The notes under the pieces: model-generated
Databases searched by the model: none
Seen by the model: the letters and a program-made list of their open reading frames with translations, nothing else
What the model was told of the DNA's origin: nothing
Translations under genes and position numbers: made by a program
NCBI GenBank assembly: GCA_013205405.1
Contig: JABMMZ010000083.1
Location: 1 to 35,489, forward strand
DNA from: Bacteroidota bacterium
Lineage (GTDB): Bacteria; Bacteroidota; Bacteroidia; NS11-12g; UBA955
Reading direction: 5' to 3'
Length of the DNA: 35,489 bases
Shown here: positions 8,286 through 16,433 of the stretch, piece by piece
Position numbering within the stretch: position 1 is the stretch's first letter
How the letters are laid out: the number at the start of each line of letters is the position of its first letter

Positions 8286-11200
8286 ATGTACAACAATAAA
8301 TACAAATTTCTATTCGCTTTATTTTTAATCAGTAAACTGGGCATTTCTCAATCATTATTACATTACTGGAACTTTAATACTACCAGTTCATATTCGGTAC
8401 ATATTACACCAACTAGTTCTGTAATTAGTGGAGCTGCATTAGATACTTTAAAGTATGGGATTGGTAGTAGTTTAATTGATTTTGCAAATGGCACAGGACA
8501 AGGATTTGATGTAAACAATTACAATGCTAAAAACAGCGATGTAGCAGGCAATCATTTACGTTTTAACAATCCTATTTATGGAGCGTTAATATTTACTTTA
8601 CCAACTACAGGTTATAAAGATATCGTAGTAAAATACGCTTCATTGCGCTCTGGCTCAGGCGCATATATGCAAATAATACATTATACTACCGATGGTACAA
8701 ATTATACTTTATTTGATACCATTAGACCAACAACTACTGCCACGCTTTATACGTTAGATTTTACCAATAAAGCCAATGTAAAAGACAATTCAAATTTTAA
8801 AATTAGAATTACTTTTGCCCAAGGTGGTGGCGGCACAGCAGGTAATAATAGACTTGATAACTTTTCTTTAGAAGGTGTTTCAAATACGGGGAGCGATTTA
8901 ATAGCACCAACAGTTGTTTTTAATCCAGTAAAAAATGCAGATTTAATAGTTGTAACATTTAAACCAACCCTAACCTTTAATGAAGATATTCGTTTGAAAA
9001 ACAATACTTCAATTACCAATCCCGATTCATTAATTATTTTTAAATTAAATGATTCATTGGGTGCTAATGTGCCTTTTACATCATCAATATCTGGGAAAGT
9101 AATCACCATTACTCCTAGTAGTAATTTTATCAATAAGCAAGTGTATTACTTGGCTTTAAAATCAAATAGGGTAGAAGATTTAAGCGATAATGCTTTAGCT
9201 GGGTATCAGTTTACTAGTTTTAAAACTATTGCTATTCAAACACCATTAACAGCTGGCGATATAGTTCCTGTAGCTTACAGAATGAATGCAACTGGAGCAG
9301 ATGATGAAATTGCATTTTTAAGTTTTGTTAATATTTTAGAAGGCACTATTCTTAATTTAACAGATGCTAAATATACGGATAATGCACAGCCACAATGTGT
9401 TGGTGGCATTAGCTGGACAGCTCCTACAGGCGGCATAGCTGCTGGTACTGTTATTAACATCAATTTAACTACATTGGCAGCCAACAAAGGCACTGTAACA
9501 GGCTCAGGCTTTGGCTTAAGCAGTAGTGGCGACCAAGTAATATTTTATACCGGTACTGCTGCTGCGCCAACTTTTGTAACCGCTTTAAGCAGTAATGCAT
9601 GGATAAATAGCAACATTTCTTGCAGTGGTAGTTTATCTAAAATTCCTGCTACTCTAGCAGATGGTGTTTCTTCTATTAATTTAAGCACTGCCAATGGTAA
9701 TGTATCTGGTAATTCTGTAAATGGGTATTACAAAGGCATTCAAACATTGAGTAAAGCAACTTTGAAAGATTCTATCTTAAATCCATTAAATTGGCAAATA
9801 GCCGATGCTGGAACCAATCCTCAAACATGGCCAACATGGGCTTTTCCTGGCCCACCAAGTATTGTAAATGCCAAAGTAATAAATAATACAACACTACAAG
9901 TTGTTTTTAATAAAGATTTAGACAATACATCTGCTACAAATACTGCTAATTTTACAGGAATAGCTGGATTAACTAGTGTTACCAGAACAAATAATGTAAC
10001 AAAAGCAGATACTTTAACCTTAGTATATTCAACTCCTTTTTTAAATGCTACTACTTACACTTTAGTTGTAAGCAATGTAAAAGATGCAAACAATATAGCT
10101 TTATTTACCCCATATAACTATACATTTACCTACAATACAACCATTGCTTGGGAGAAAAACTTTATAGTAGTAAACGAAGCAGCCAATACCCTTACAGTTA
10201 ATTTAAATCTTACAAATCCATCTACAAGCAGTGTACTTGCCGAAATCCAAGGTGTAGGATTTAGCACTGCATCATCTGCCGATTATACTTTAAGCAATCA
10301 AACGCTTAATTTTATAGGTACTAGCAACAGCCTACAAACCATTACTATACCTATCAATAATGATAATTTAAGCGAACAGGACGAGTATTTTGTAATTACC
10401 TTAAAAAATTCAGTAGGCGCAACTATAACAGGTGATGCCAGTCTTACGATATACATAAGAGATAACGATAGAATAGCTCCAACCCCAACTAAATCTGTTG
10501 AATTAAACTATATTAGCAGTTTCGACCCAAGCCCTATTACTGGTAGTACTACCGAAATAGTAGTGCACGATTCGGCTACCAATAGATTATTTACCACTAG
10601 CGCCATTCAAGACCGTTTAGATATTGCAGATTTTTCAAATCCTGCGGCTATTACGCTTATTAAAAGCATTGATATGGCAATCTATGGCGGCATTACTAGT
10701 GTAGCTGTAAAAAATGGATTAGTAGCAGTAGCCAGTCCGAATGCAAATGAGCAACTAAATGGCCAAGTAGTATTTTTTAATACCAATGGCGATTATATTT
10801 CAAAAGTAACTGTGGGTGCATTGCCAGATAATATCTCATTTTCGCCAGATGGCACCAAAGTATTAACAGCCAACGAAGGACAGCCAAGCCTAGATTATTT
10901 AACCGATCCAGAAGGAACAGTATCCATTATAGATGTAACTAGTGGTGCTGCCAATATTACCCAAGCAAACGTAACTACATTAAATTTTACAAGCTTCAAT
11001 GCACAAGAAAGCACGTTAATAGCCAGCGGTATACGCAAAACAAAATCATCAAGCACCTTATCTCAAGATTTAGAGCCAGAGTATGTTACAACATCTGCCG
11101 ATAGCAAAAAAGCATGGGTAGTATTACAAGAAAACAATGCCATAGCCGAAATAGATTTATTGACCAAAACCATCACCACTATTTGGCCTTTAGGTACTAA

Positions 11201-12224
11201 AAATTGGAATACAGGCGCTAATGCCTTTGATGCAAGTGATAACAACAAAGAAATACTATTGAGCAATTGGCCAATAAAATCTTTCTTTATGCCCGATGGT
11301 ATAGCCAATTATACAATAGCAGGCACCACCTATATAGTAACTGCTAACGAGGGCGATGAAAAAGAATATAGCACCCTTAACGAAAGAGTAGCCCTAAACT
11401 CGCCATTGTATAAATTAGATTCTGCAAAATTCCCCAATGCTGCATTCTTAAAAAAGGACTATAATATGGGCCGCTTAAGAGTTACCAACCTAAATGGTGA
11501 TATCGATAAAGATGGTGATTTTGATGAAATATATATGGTGGGCTCTCGCTCTTTCTCTATATTCAATACAAGCACAAAAGCCCTGTCTTATGATAATGCA
11601 AGCGATTTTGAATTGATTACATCGCAAGATACAAGTATTAATAAACTATTTAATGCAGATAACGAAAGCAATACACTTAAAGGCCGAAGCAGAGCCAAAG
11701 GGCCAGAGCCTGAAGGTGTAACTATAGCCAATATTCAAGGTAAGTATTTTGCCTTTGTAAGCATAGAAAGAATAGGTGGTGTAATGGTGTATGATATTAC
11801 TAACCCAAATGTACCGGAATTTGTTCAATATGCCAATACTAGAAACAGATCTACCTTTGCAGGCGACAATGGTCCTGAAGGCATTACTTACATTCCTAAA
11901 AATCATACACCACAAGGAAAAGCTTACGTACTAGTAGCCAACGAAATAAGCGGAACCATAACCAGCTATGAATTAAAAAGCAATATTCCAACTACAAATA
12001 TTTCAACTATTGAAAACACATCAGAACTAATTGTGTTTCCAAATCCAGTCAATAGCAATATTGTTTATTTTAGTGAGACCATAAGTTTACAATTGTTAGA
12101 TATACAAGGTAAAGTAGTAGCCCAGTATGAGGATATAAACCACATCAATGTTCAAGGATTAGCCAAAGGCATTTATACCATTAGAACTGATAAAGGCATA
12201 GCTAAAAAACTAATTGTAGAATAA
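8286..12224 (+). CDS. Large multidomain T9SS-secreted protein with choice-of-anchor I domain
   Basis: This 1312-residue protein is exported through Sec and then T9SS to the cell surface or medium. A signal peptide ends near residue 21. In order I see a beta-rich N-terminal domain starting LLHYWNFNT (about 22-197), a Big_5/SbsA Ig-like domain (about 205-315), a lamin-tail-like region (about 320-525, IVPVAYRMNATGADDEIAFL), a second Big_5-like domain (about 527-618), a Calx-beta-like domain with DNLSEQDEYFVITL (about 620-730), and a long propeller-like choice-of-anchor I region (about 740-1235; GALPDNISFSPDGTKVLTANEG, ANEGDEKEY, GPEPEGV). The T9SS type A sorting domain follows (about 1245-1312, VFPNPVNSN ... 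GIYTIRTDKGIAKKLIVE). The choice-of-anchor I family has no firmly known function. The gene stands alone between two repeat-bearing gaps. Confidence 0.9.
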   Translation: MYNNKYKFLFALFLISKLGISQSLLHYWNFNTTSSYSVHITPTSSVISGAALDTLKYGIGSSLIDFANGTGQGFDVNNYNAKNSDVAGNHLRFNNPIYGALIFTLPTTGYKDIVVKYASLRSGSGAYMQIIHYTTDGTNYTLFDTIRPTTTATLYTLDFTNKANVKDNSNFKIRITFAQGGGGTAGNNRLDNFSLEGVSNTGSDLIAPTVVFNPVKNADLIVVTFKPTLTFNEDIRLKNNTSITNPDSLIIFKLNDSLGANVPFTSSISGKVITITPSSNFINKQVYYLALKSNRVEDLSDNALAGYQFTSFKTIAIQTPLTAGDIVPVAYRMNATGADDEIAFLSFVNILEGTILNLTDAKYTDNAQPQCVGGISWTAPTGGIAAGTVININLTTLAANKGTVTGSGFGLSSSGDQVIFYTGTAAAPTFVTALSSNAWINSNISCSGSLSKIPATLADGVSSINLSTANGNVSGNSVNGYYKGIQTLSKATLKDSILNPLNWQIADAGTNPQTWPTWAFPGPPSIVNAKVINNTTLQVVFNKDLDNTSATNTANFTGIAGLTSVTRTNNVTKADTLTLVYSTPFLNATTYTLVVSNVKDANNIALFTPYNYTFTYNTTIAWEKNFIVVNEAANTLTVNLNLTNPSTSSVLAEIQGVGFSTASSADYTLSNQTLNFIGTSNSLQTITIPINNDNLSEQDEYFVITLKNSVGATITGDASLTIYIRDNDRIAPTPTKSVELNYISSFDPSPITGSTTEIVVHDSATNRLFTTSAIQDRLDIADFSNPAAITLIKSIDMAIYGGITSVAVKNGLVAVASPNANEQLNGQVVFFNTNGDYISKVTVGALPDNISFSPDGTKVLTANEGQPSLDYLTDPEGTVSIIDVTSGAANITQANVTTLNFTSFNAQESTLIASGIRKTKSSSTLSQDLEPEYVTTSADSKKAWVVLQENNAIAEIDLLTKTITTIWPLGTKNWNTGANAFDASDNNKEILLSNWPIKSFFMPDGIANYTIAGTTYIVTANEGDEKEYSTLNERVALNSPLYKLDSAKFPNAAFLKKDYNMGRLRVTNLNGDIDKDGDFDEIYMVGSRSFSIFNTSTKALSYDNASDFELITSQDTSINKLFNADNESNTLKGRSRAKGPEPEGVTIANIQGKYFAFVSIERIGGVMVYDITNPNVPEFVQYANTRNRSTFAGDNGPEGITYIPKNHTPQGKAYVLVANEISGTITSYELKSNIPTTNISTIENTSELIVFPNPVNSNIVYFSETISLQLLDIQGKVVAQYEDINHINVQGLAKGIYTIRTDKGIAKKLIVE

Positions 12225-12245
12225 TATTTTATTATACTCCTCTTT

Positions 12246-12277
12246 AAAAAGCCCTGCATAAATGTGTGGAGCTTTTA
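12246..12277 (+). terminator. Candidate terminator of the T9SS cargo gene
   Basis: AAAAGC (12247-12252) pairs with GCTTTT (12271-12276) with partial inner pairing (GCA/TGT), 20-odd nt after the stop. The stem is imperfect and the U-run short. It looks like a degraded version of the AAAAAGCC...GGCTTTTT terminators usual in this phylum. Confidence 0.42.
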
Positions 12278-12282
12278 TACCA

Positions 12283-12307
12283 TTGGTTAGTCTTGGAGAC
12301 TAGCCAA
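12283..12307. repeat. 25-bp near-perfect palindrome at the edge of a transposase relic
   Basis: TTGGTTAGTCT, loop TGG, AGACTAGCCAA form an 11-bp stem with one G-T wobble. It lies exactly where the minus-strand transposase similarity stops (about 12303). No U-tract flanks it on either strand, so it is not a standard terminator. Confidence 0.5.
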
Positions 12308-12496
12308 GTGAAAAAAAATACAATTTCAAGAAAAATTTGGCATTATAGCTTAGGCGACCTTCGGTTTTTTCTTTGCCAATCTCAAATCCAAGTTCTTTCA
12401 GATCGATATGCTCCACAAAGGCTTCTATGACTATAACTGCATTGTCTTTTTATGGTCTCTTCTAGGCTTCCAAAGCTCATTTGATCTCGATGTACA
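12303..12496 (-). pseudogene. IS1182-type transposase N-terminal relic, frameshifted
   Basis: Not in the ORF track. Translating the minus strand gives RDQMSFGSLEETIKR in one frame and, after a shift, DNAVIVIEAFVEHIDLKELG followed by KTEGRLSYNAKFFLKLY. This matches from memory the start of IS1182-family transposases, where a SLE..I..DNPVR.I.AFV..LDL..LGF block is followed by TEGRP.Y.P...LKLY.YGYLN. The expected YGYLN segment is lost and the frame ends at a palindrome. Only about 60 codons of a protein of over 400 residues remain, so it is a dead insertion-sequence remnant. The plus-strand ORF at 12408-12695 is a shadow over it. Confidence 0.7.
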
Positions 12497-12573
12497 CTTA
12501 CTTTTATTTACTTTTGATGGTCATATATCACTTTTTTATTTCTGTATTTTGTATATTTTTAGACCCAAACTAA

Positions 12574-12615
12574 CAGTCTGTGTTGTGAATATAGGAAAGT
12601 TTTTTTCACAGACTG
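12574..12615. repeat. Inverted repeat beside the IS relic, possible IS end
   Basis: CAGTCTGTG (12574-12582) and CACAGACTG (12607-12615) are perfect 9-bp complements with a 24-nt spacer that includes TTTTTTT. It lies just upstream of the transposase relic on the minus strand, where a terminal inverted repeat would be expected. It could instead be a hairpin unrelated to the IS. Confidence 0.4.
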
Positions 12616-12701
12616 ACGTTAAAAATCACACCTTCTTTTTTTCAGATATTATAAAAATTAAATTCAGCATGAATCAAATTTATAGATTGCTATAAGTTTT
12701 G

Positions 12702-12709
12702 TATTTTTG
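12702..12709 (+). promoter_or_regulatory. -7 promoter element close to the start codon
   Basis: TATTTTTG matches TAnnTTTG; TTTA stands 19 nt upstream at 12679-12682 as a near -33 element. The ATG at 12719 is only 9 nt downstream, implying a very short or absent leader. Confidence 0.42.
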
Positions 12710-12718
12710 CGCCTTGTT

Positions 12719-13102
12719 ATGATGACCGAGGAACTGATAAAAACTTACTTGAATAGTTTGCGTTTAGATTTTAATTTATTTAAAGATTCTATTAAAGAGG
12801 TAAGTGATGATATAATGAATGAGGACTTCAGCCAATACCCTATTTTTGTTGCCCATCAGGCAGAAGTAGCACTTGGTGAAATAATATTGGATAGAGAAGA
12901 ATTGCAAACCAATTTTACCTATCAAGCTAGTATTTTAGAAGATTTTGTTTCTAAAAATATTATAAAACCCAATAATGTTAACAAATTTAAAGAGGCTTTT
13001 AAAGACCCAAAAAAGTTTTGTTGCATTTTTTTAGTTACAGAGTATGGTGCCCAATTTGTATTTGTACCATTTGAAATAACCGAGGAAAAACATACTGAAT
13101 GA
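12719..13102 (+). CDS. Conserved protein of unknown function coupled to a GT2 gene
   Basis: This is about 127 residues, starting at ATG 12719 or 12722 (MMTEELIKTYLNSL); the track's TTG start at 12707 overlaps the -7 element and is rejected. No signal peptide or membrane segment is seen. The N-terminal half looks helical (LRLDFNLFKDSIKEVSDDIM), then AHQAEVALGEIILDREEL, and a C-terminal beta-like CIFLVTEYGAQFVFVPFEI. I do not recognise a domain. The stop overlaps the next start (ATGA at 13099-13102), so translation is probably coupled to the following glycosyltransferase, hinting at a shared process. I recall similar small proteins ahead of GT2 genes in other Bacteroidota, but cannot check it here. 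Confidence 0.75.
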   Translation: MMTEELIKTYLNSLRLDFNLFKDSIKEVSDDIMNEDFSQYPIFVAHQAEVALGEIILDREELQTNFTYQASILEDFVSKNIIKPNNVNKFKEAFKDPKKFCCIFLVTEYGAQFVFVPFEITEEKHTE

Positions 13103-14115
13103 AAGAAGTAGCTATTGTTATATTAAATTTTAATACTCAAAAATTTTTAGCCGATTTTTTACCTTCTGTATGCGCTACCAATTACCAAAATTATAGAATA
13201 ATAGTAGCAGATAATGCCTCTACAGATAATTCTGTTGAATTTATAAAAACACACTATCCGCAAGTAGAATTAATTGTATTAGACCAAAATTATGGTTTTA
13301 CGGGTGGTTATAATAAGGCTTTGGCGCAAGTAAAATCAGATTATTATGTACTATTAAATAGCGATGTAAAGGTGGAACCTAATTGGCTAAACGCTATAGT
13401 AACATTAGCCGAAAGCAGTTCTAAAATTGCCGCTATTCAGCCTAAAATATTAAGTTATAATACACCTACTGAATTTGAATATGCAGGTGCAAGCGGTGGA
13501 TTTATAGATAAGTATGGTTTTCCTTATTGCAGAGGGCGTATTTTTGATACTATAGAAACCGATAATAGCCAATATAACAATGCCCAACCTGTTTTTTGGT
13601 GTACTGGTGCAGCTTTATTTATCATAGCTAATTTATACCACGAAGTGGGCGGTTTGGATGCTGATTTTTTTGCTCACATGGAAGAAATAGATTTATGTTG
13701 GCGTTTGCAAAATAGGGGTTATGAAGTTTGGGTATGCCCTAATAGCGTTGTTTACCATGTAGGTGGGGGTACCTTGCAAAAAGAAAATCCTAAAAAAACG
13801 TATTACAATTTTAGAAATGGTTTAATACTTTTATTAAAGAATTTACCAAAGCATAAATTGGTAGGTATTATTCTGATACGTTTGTTTTTAGACCACGTAG
13901 CTGCTTACCGTTTCTTATTTCAGGGAAAATTTGGCGATTTTAAGGCCATAGCCCGCGCACATATGCATTTTTTATTTAAGTTTGGGTATTGGAAAGCCAA
14001 AAGAAATAATAGCGGCAATTTTGATGCTTATACCAATTCATTGGTTTACAAGAAAAGTATTGTTTGGCAATATTTTAAAAACAAAAAGGATACTTTTACT
14101 AAATTACTTCAATAA
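13099..14115 (+). CDS. Family 2 glycosyltransferase (RfbF/WbbL-like)
   Basis: This 338-residue protein resembles rhamnosyltransferase-like GT2 enzymes of surface polysaccharide synthesis. It opens with EVAIVILNFNTQKFLADFL, then VADNASTDNS, NYGFTGGYNKAL and the metal-binding LLNSDVKVEPNWL (about residue 88-100). The acceptor-side FWCTGAALFI, a GGLDADFFAHMEEIDLCWRL motif (about 191-210) and YHVGGGT follow; this ED-x-DL-x-R-type motif is typical of the WbbL/RfbF group. The region around KHKLVGIILIRLFLDHV is amphipathic or membrane-associating. The 4-nt start/stop overlap with the upstream gene suggests coupling. The 3' end overlaps the convergent bestrophin gene by 12 nt. Donor and acceptor are unknown. 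Confidence 0.92.
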   Translation: MKEVAIVILNFNTQKFLADFLPSVCATNYQNYRIIVADNASTDNSVEFIKTHYPQVELIVLDQNYGFTGGYNKALAQVKSDYYVLLNSDVKVEPNWLNAIVTLAESSSKIAAIQPKILSYNTPTEFEYAGASGGFIDKYGFPYCRGRIFDTIETDNSQYNNAQPVFWCTGAALFIIANLYHEVGGLDADFFAHMEEIDLCWRLQNRGYEVWVCPNSVVYHVGGGTLQKENPKKTYYNFRNGLILLLKNLPKHKLVGIILIRLFLDHVAAYRFLFQGKFGDFKAIARAHMHFLFKFGYWKAKRNNSGNFDAYTNSLVYKKSIVWQYFKNKKDTFTKLLQ

Positions 14116-14988
14116 TATCTCTCTGATATTCTTTTTAATGTTTTCTGATATTTTTAATGTTGGAATATCGTTGGTATCATTATTAAAGGGGTCTTCTATT
14201 TCTTCGGCTATTAGCTCTAAACTTACCAATACATAAAATACAAATACCACAAATGGCACCATCCAATAGCCTAAATTGAAGGAGTATCCAAAGGGAATAG
14301 TCATAACATAAAAGAAAATAAACTTTTTAATAAATAAAGAATAAGAAAATGGTATAGGTGTATTTTTTATGCGCTCGCATCCTCCGCAAACATCAGTAAA
14401 AGTTTGCAGTTCAGTATTCAAAAACAAAAGTTCTTCATTGTTAATTAATCCTTTCTTTTTTAGTAAAAATACTTTGTTGTAAATTATACTGGCAACTCTA
14501 TTGGGTTGATGTAAAATACTTTCATTGGCCGTTAATTCTGGATGATCTATTTCATCTAGTTGAAGCCTGGTACTTTCTTGCGATAATTTTTCGGTTAAAA
14601 CAAATGCATAGTAGCTGATTGCTTTAGAAAAAAAATCCCGATTTGATTTATCTTCTAGTGGTAAAATAGCATTTAATTTCAATGCTAAATTCCGTGAACT
14701 ATTCACTAAGTTTCCCCACAATTTTCTGCCTTCCCACCATCTGTCGTAAGCTGTATTGGTTCTAAATACCAATAACATAGACAACACAAAACCTAACAGG
14801 GTATGTAAGTTTGTAATATTCTTTAATTTATTTTCTGCTCCTAGTTTAAAAATATTTATTTCCAAATAGGCTATAATCAAAGCATAAAAAGCTATGAAAA
14901 TCATTAATGGAATCAGCCGTTTAAAGGTATCCGCTTTATGTAATCTGAAAATAAAGGTAAACCAATCTTTGGGGTTGTAAGCAATCAT
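14104..14988 (-). CDS. Bestrophin family ion channel protein
   Basis: This 294-residue inner-membrane protein belongs to the bacterial bestrophin-like (formerly UPF0187) family of anion or cation channels. Hydrophobic spans appear at about 24-45, 62-78, 218-238 and 243-262. Family signatures are the RTNTAYDRWWEGRKLWGNLVN segment after TM2, the TPIPFSYSLFI segment before the third span, and the acidic EEIEDPF..NDTNDIPT motif near the end. Length is normal for bacterial members. It has a strong palindromic terminator upstream belonging to another transcript, and a TACATTTG element only 9 nt before the ATG. Ion selectivity cannot be read from sequence. Confidence 0.93.
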   Translation of the reverse strand: MIAYNPKDWFTFIFRLHKADTFKRLIPLMIFIAFYALIIAYLEINIFKLGAENKLKNITNLHTLLGFVLSMLLVFRTNTAYDRWWEGRKLWGNLVNSSRNLALKLNAILPLEDKSNRDFFSKAISYYAFVLTEKLSQESTRLQLDEIDHPELTANESILHQPNRVASIIYNKVFLLKKKGLINNEELLFLNTELQTFTDVCGGCERIKNTPIPFSYSLFIKKFIFFYVMTIPFGYSFNLGYWMVPFVVFVFYVLVSLELIAEEIEDPFNNDTNDIPTLKISENIKKNIREILLK

Positions 14989-14997
14989 ATTATTTTA

Positions 14998-15005
14998 CAA
15001 ATGTA
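14998..15005 (-). promoter_or_regulatory. -7 promoter element for the bestrophin gene
   Basis: The minus strand reads TACATTTG, an exact TAnnTTTG, 9 nt before the start codon. The implied transcription start is within a few nt of the ATG. Confidence 0.42.
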
Positions 15006-15028
15006 GCAGAAATAAGTTGTTTAAAAGT

Positions 15029-15067
15029 AAAAAAGGGGTCGATTACTTATGTAGTCGACCCTTTTTT
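15029..15067 (-). terminator. Strong rho-independent terminator
   Basis: AAAAAAG plus GGGTCGA (15036-15042) pairs with TCGACCC (15055-15061) plus TTTTTT across a 12-nt loop. The stem is 7 bp GC-rich and extends into A/T tracts on both sides. It lies 19 nt past the stop of the orphan T9SS tail on the minus strand, so it is probably that lost gene's terminator. It could work in both directions. Confidence 0.82.
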
Positions 15068-15085
15068 CTATTTGTCTTTTATTCT

Positions 15086-15205
15086 TTAATCTAGGATAAT
15101 TATTTTTTCAGTGTATTGAACATTTTGCGATTGTCGTTTAATTTGATAAATACCCGCAGCAAATGCTTTAACATTGATTATTTCATTGCCTTTAAAGTTA
15201 GCATA
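15086..15205 (-). pseudogene. Orphan C-terminal tail of a lost T9SS cargo protein
   Basis: Not in the ORF track. On the minus strand the frame ending at 15086 reads NFKGNEIINVKAFAAGIYQI and then a short run ending VQYTEKIIILD before TAA. This is the end of a T9SS type A sorting domain: the AAGIYQIK core followed by a terminal T.KIII stretch. Only about 40 codons are recognisable. Upstream the frame becomes low-complexity (IKKICISDHFF) with no start or body. Its terminator is still in place. It lies directly downstream of another T9SS gene in the same orientation, so a tandem cargo pair probably lost most of the second copy by deletion. Confidence 0.7.
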
Positions 15206-15320
15206 TTTATAATTTATGCAAAAAAAATGATCAGAAATACAAATTTTTTTAATGAGTGATTTAATAATAAAATACTTCTTATTTTAGTAAGACGTGTTTA
15301 GTTATTTTTATAAATCTGTA

Positions 15321-16321
15321 TTATTTTACCAATATAACTTTTTCTGTAATAAAGCTTTCTTTGCCTACTATTTGAATAAAGTAAATACCTTTCTGAAAAG
15401 CACTTAAATCTAATTGTATAGCATTATTGCCTTTTACTAAGTTACTAGCGTTTGAAATAATATGTTGTCCAAATATATTTACTACATTTACTTTTATTTC
15501 TGAATCGTCTTGTAAATTTAATGAAACTTTATAAACACCCGCACTTGGATTGGGCTTAATAGTTACATTAGATATAAATGAGGCTAGCTTAGTAACAAAT
15601 ACAATTCTAGAAATATTAACTTTAGCACTAAAATTTACTTCCTTGATTCTATAGTATATTTCTCCGGGCTCTAAATTACTAATATTATCTACATATTCAT
15701 ATTCGCTCATTTGTGCGGAGTTCTTACTTTTTACAGTTGCTATATCAGTAAACTTATAACCATCTATGCTTCTTTCTAAGATAAATTCCTTGGTCGTTTC
15801 TTCATGGCTAGTTTGCCATTTGATATGACTAAACGTATTATTTGAAAGTTTTGCAGCTACATTATTTAATTCTATTGGCAATGGAACAGAAGATATTGCA
15901 AAACACAAGTCGTTCCAAGTTGCACCTGCATTAACAGGAAGAAAAACTCTCACTACGCCAACTGATGCGTAATTGAATGAAGTTAAATCTATCCAACGGT
16001 CGTATAGCGATGTGCTTGTCGTGGAGTAGTCAAAAGGAGTTACTGCAGTTGTATTATCGAATACCGTTGTTCCTGCACAATAAGCAAAAATAAAATCTTC
16101 ATATTGTGCAGCATATCCAGCTCGGTCAAAGTTTCCGTAAACAGAATCAATTGTATATCCTGAAGGAACGATGTATTCTTTATAGCTCCAACCGCCTGAC
16201 CAAGTGTTATCAATAGTGTCTCGCGTATTAAAGCAAACGGTATCTACCTGTGCTGTGCATTTATCTTTGTAAAACTTAGTACGCTACTTACTAATAATAC
16301 CATCATAATTGTTTTTTTCAT
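15321..16321 (-). pseudogene. T9SS cargo gene broken by a 5-bp tandem duplication
   Basis: The ORF track shows only the C-terminal 210 residues. The true start is ATG at 16319-16321, giving MKKTIMMVLLVSSVLSFTKI then NAQ, a clear signal peptide, which runs to HR-stop. Removing one copy of the tandem CACAG (CTGTG on plus, 16248-16257) restores NAQVDTVCFNTRDTIDNTWSG and an open frame to 15321: 331 residues. The body has a sugar-binding-like beta region, then the usual LPIEL...WQTSHEETTKEFILERS pre-CTD domain, and a sorting domain (TIKPNPSAGVYKV ... GIYFIQIVGKESFITEKVILVK). As sequenced the gene is off; the slipped repeat might be reversible. The GTG at 15953 in the track is internal. Confidence 0.85.
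16248..16257. repeat. Tandem CTGTG duplication causing a frameshift
   Basis: Two adjacent CTGTG copies (CACAG on the coding strand) sit at the signal peptide cleavage site of the T9SS gene. One copy keeps the frame; two copies shift it. Confidence 0.8.
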
Positions 16322-16433
16322 AATTTAATTTTTAAAATAAATTGATTCGCATAATTTCATAGTTTACTTCTATAACTTTACCATAATTCAGCAAATATAA
16401 TTTAATTATTTGATTATTAATTAGACATTGGCA

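Larger units (their letters stand above)
14989..15320. other. 332-bp gap: promoter, terminator and orphan T9SS tail
   Basis: No intact gene is present. From left to right are the bestrophin -7 element, a strong terminator hairpin (15029-15067) and the final codons of a lost T9SS cargo gene on the minus strand. AT-rich spacer then leads up to the next T9SS gene's stop. Confidence 0.7.

Noticed and set aside
12361-12380. ACCTTCGGTTTTTT as a terminator
   Set aside because: The stem is only three pairs and lies inside the transposase relic coding sequence.
12408-12695. 95-residue plus-strand ORF
   Set aside because: It lies opposite the IS1182 transposase relic and its product is low-complexity, aromatic- and Leu-rich, as expected from antisense AT-rich DNA.
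15321-15953. Stand-alone 210-residue CDS starting at GTG
   Set aside because: The same frame continues upstream to a signal peptide once the CACAG duplication is accounted for, so the GTG is internal to a longer broken gene.
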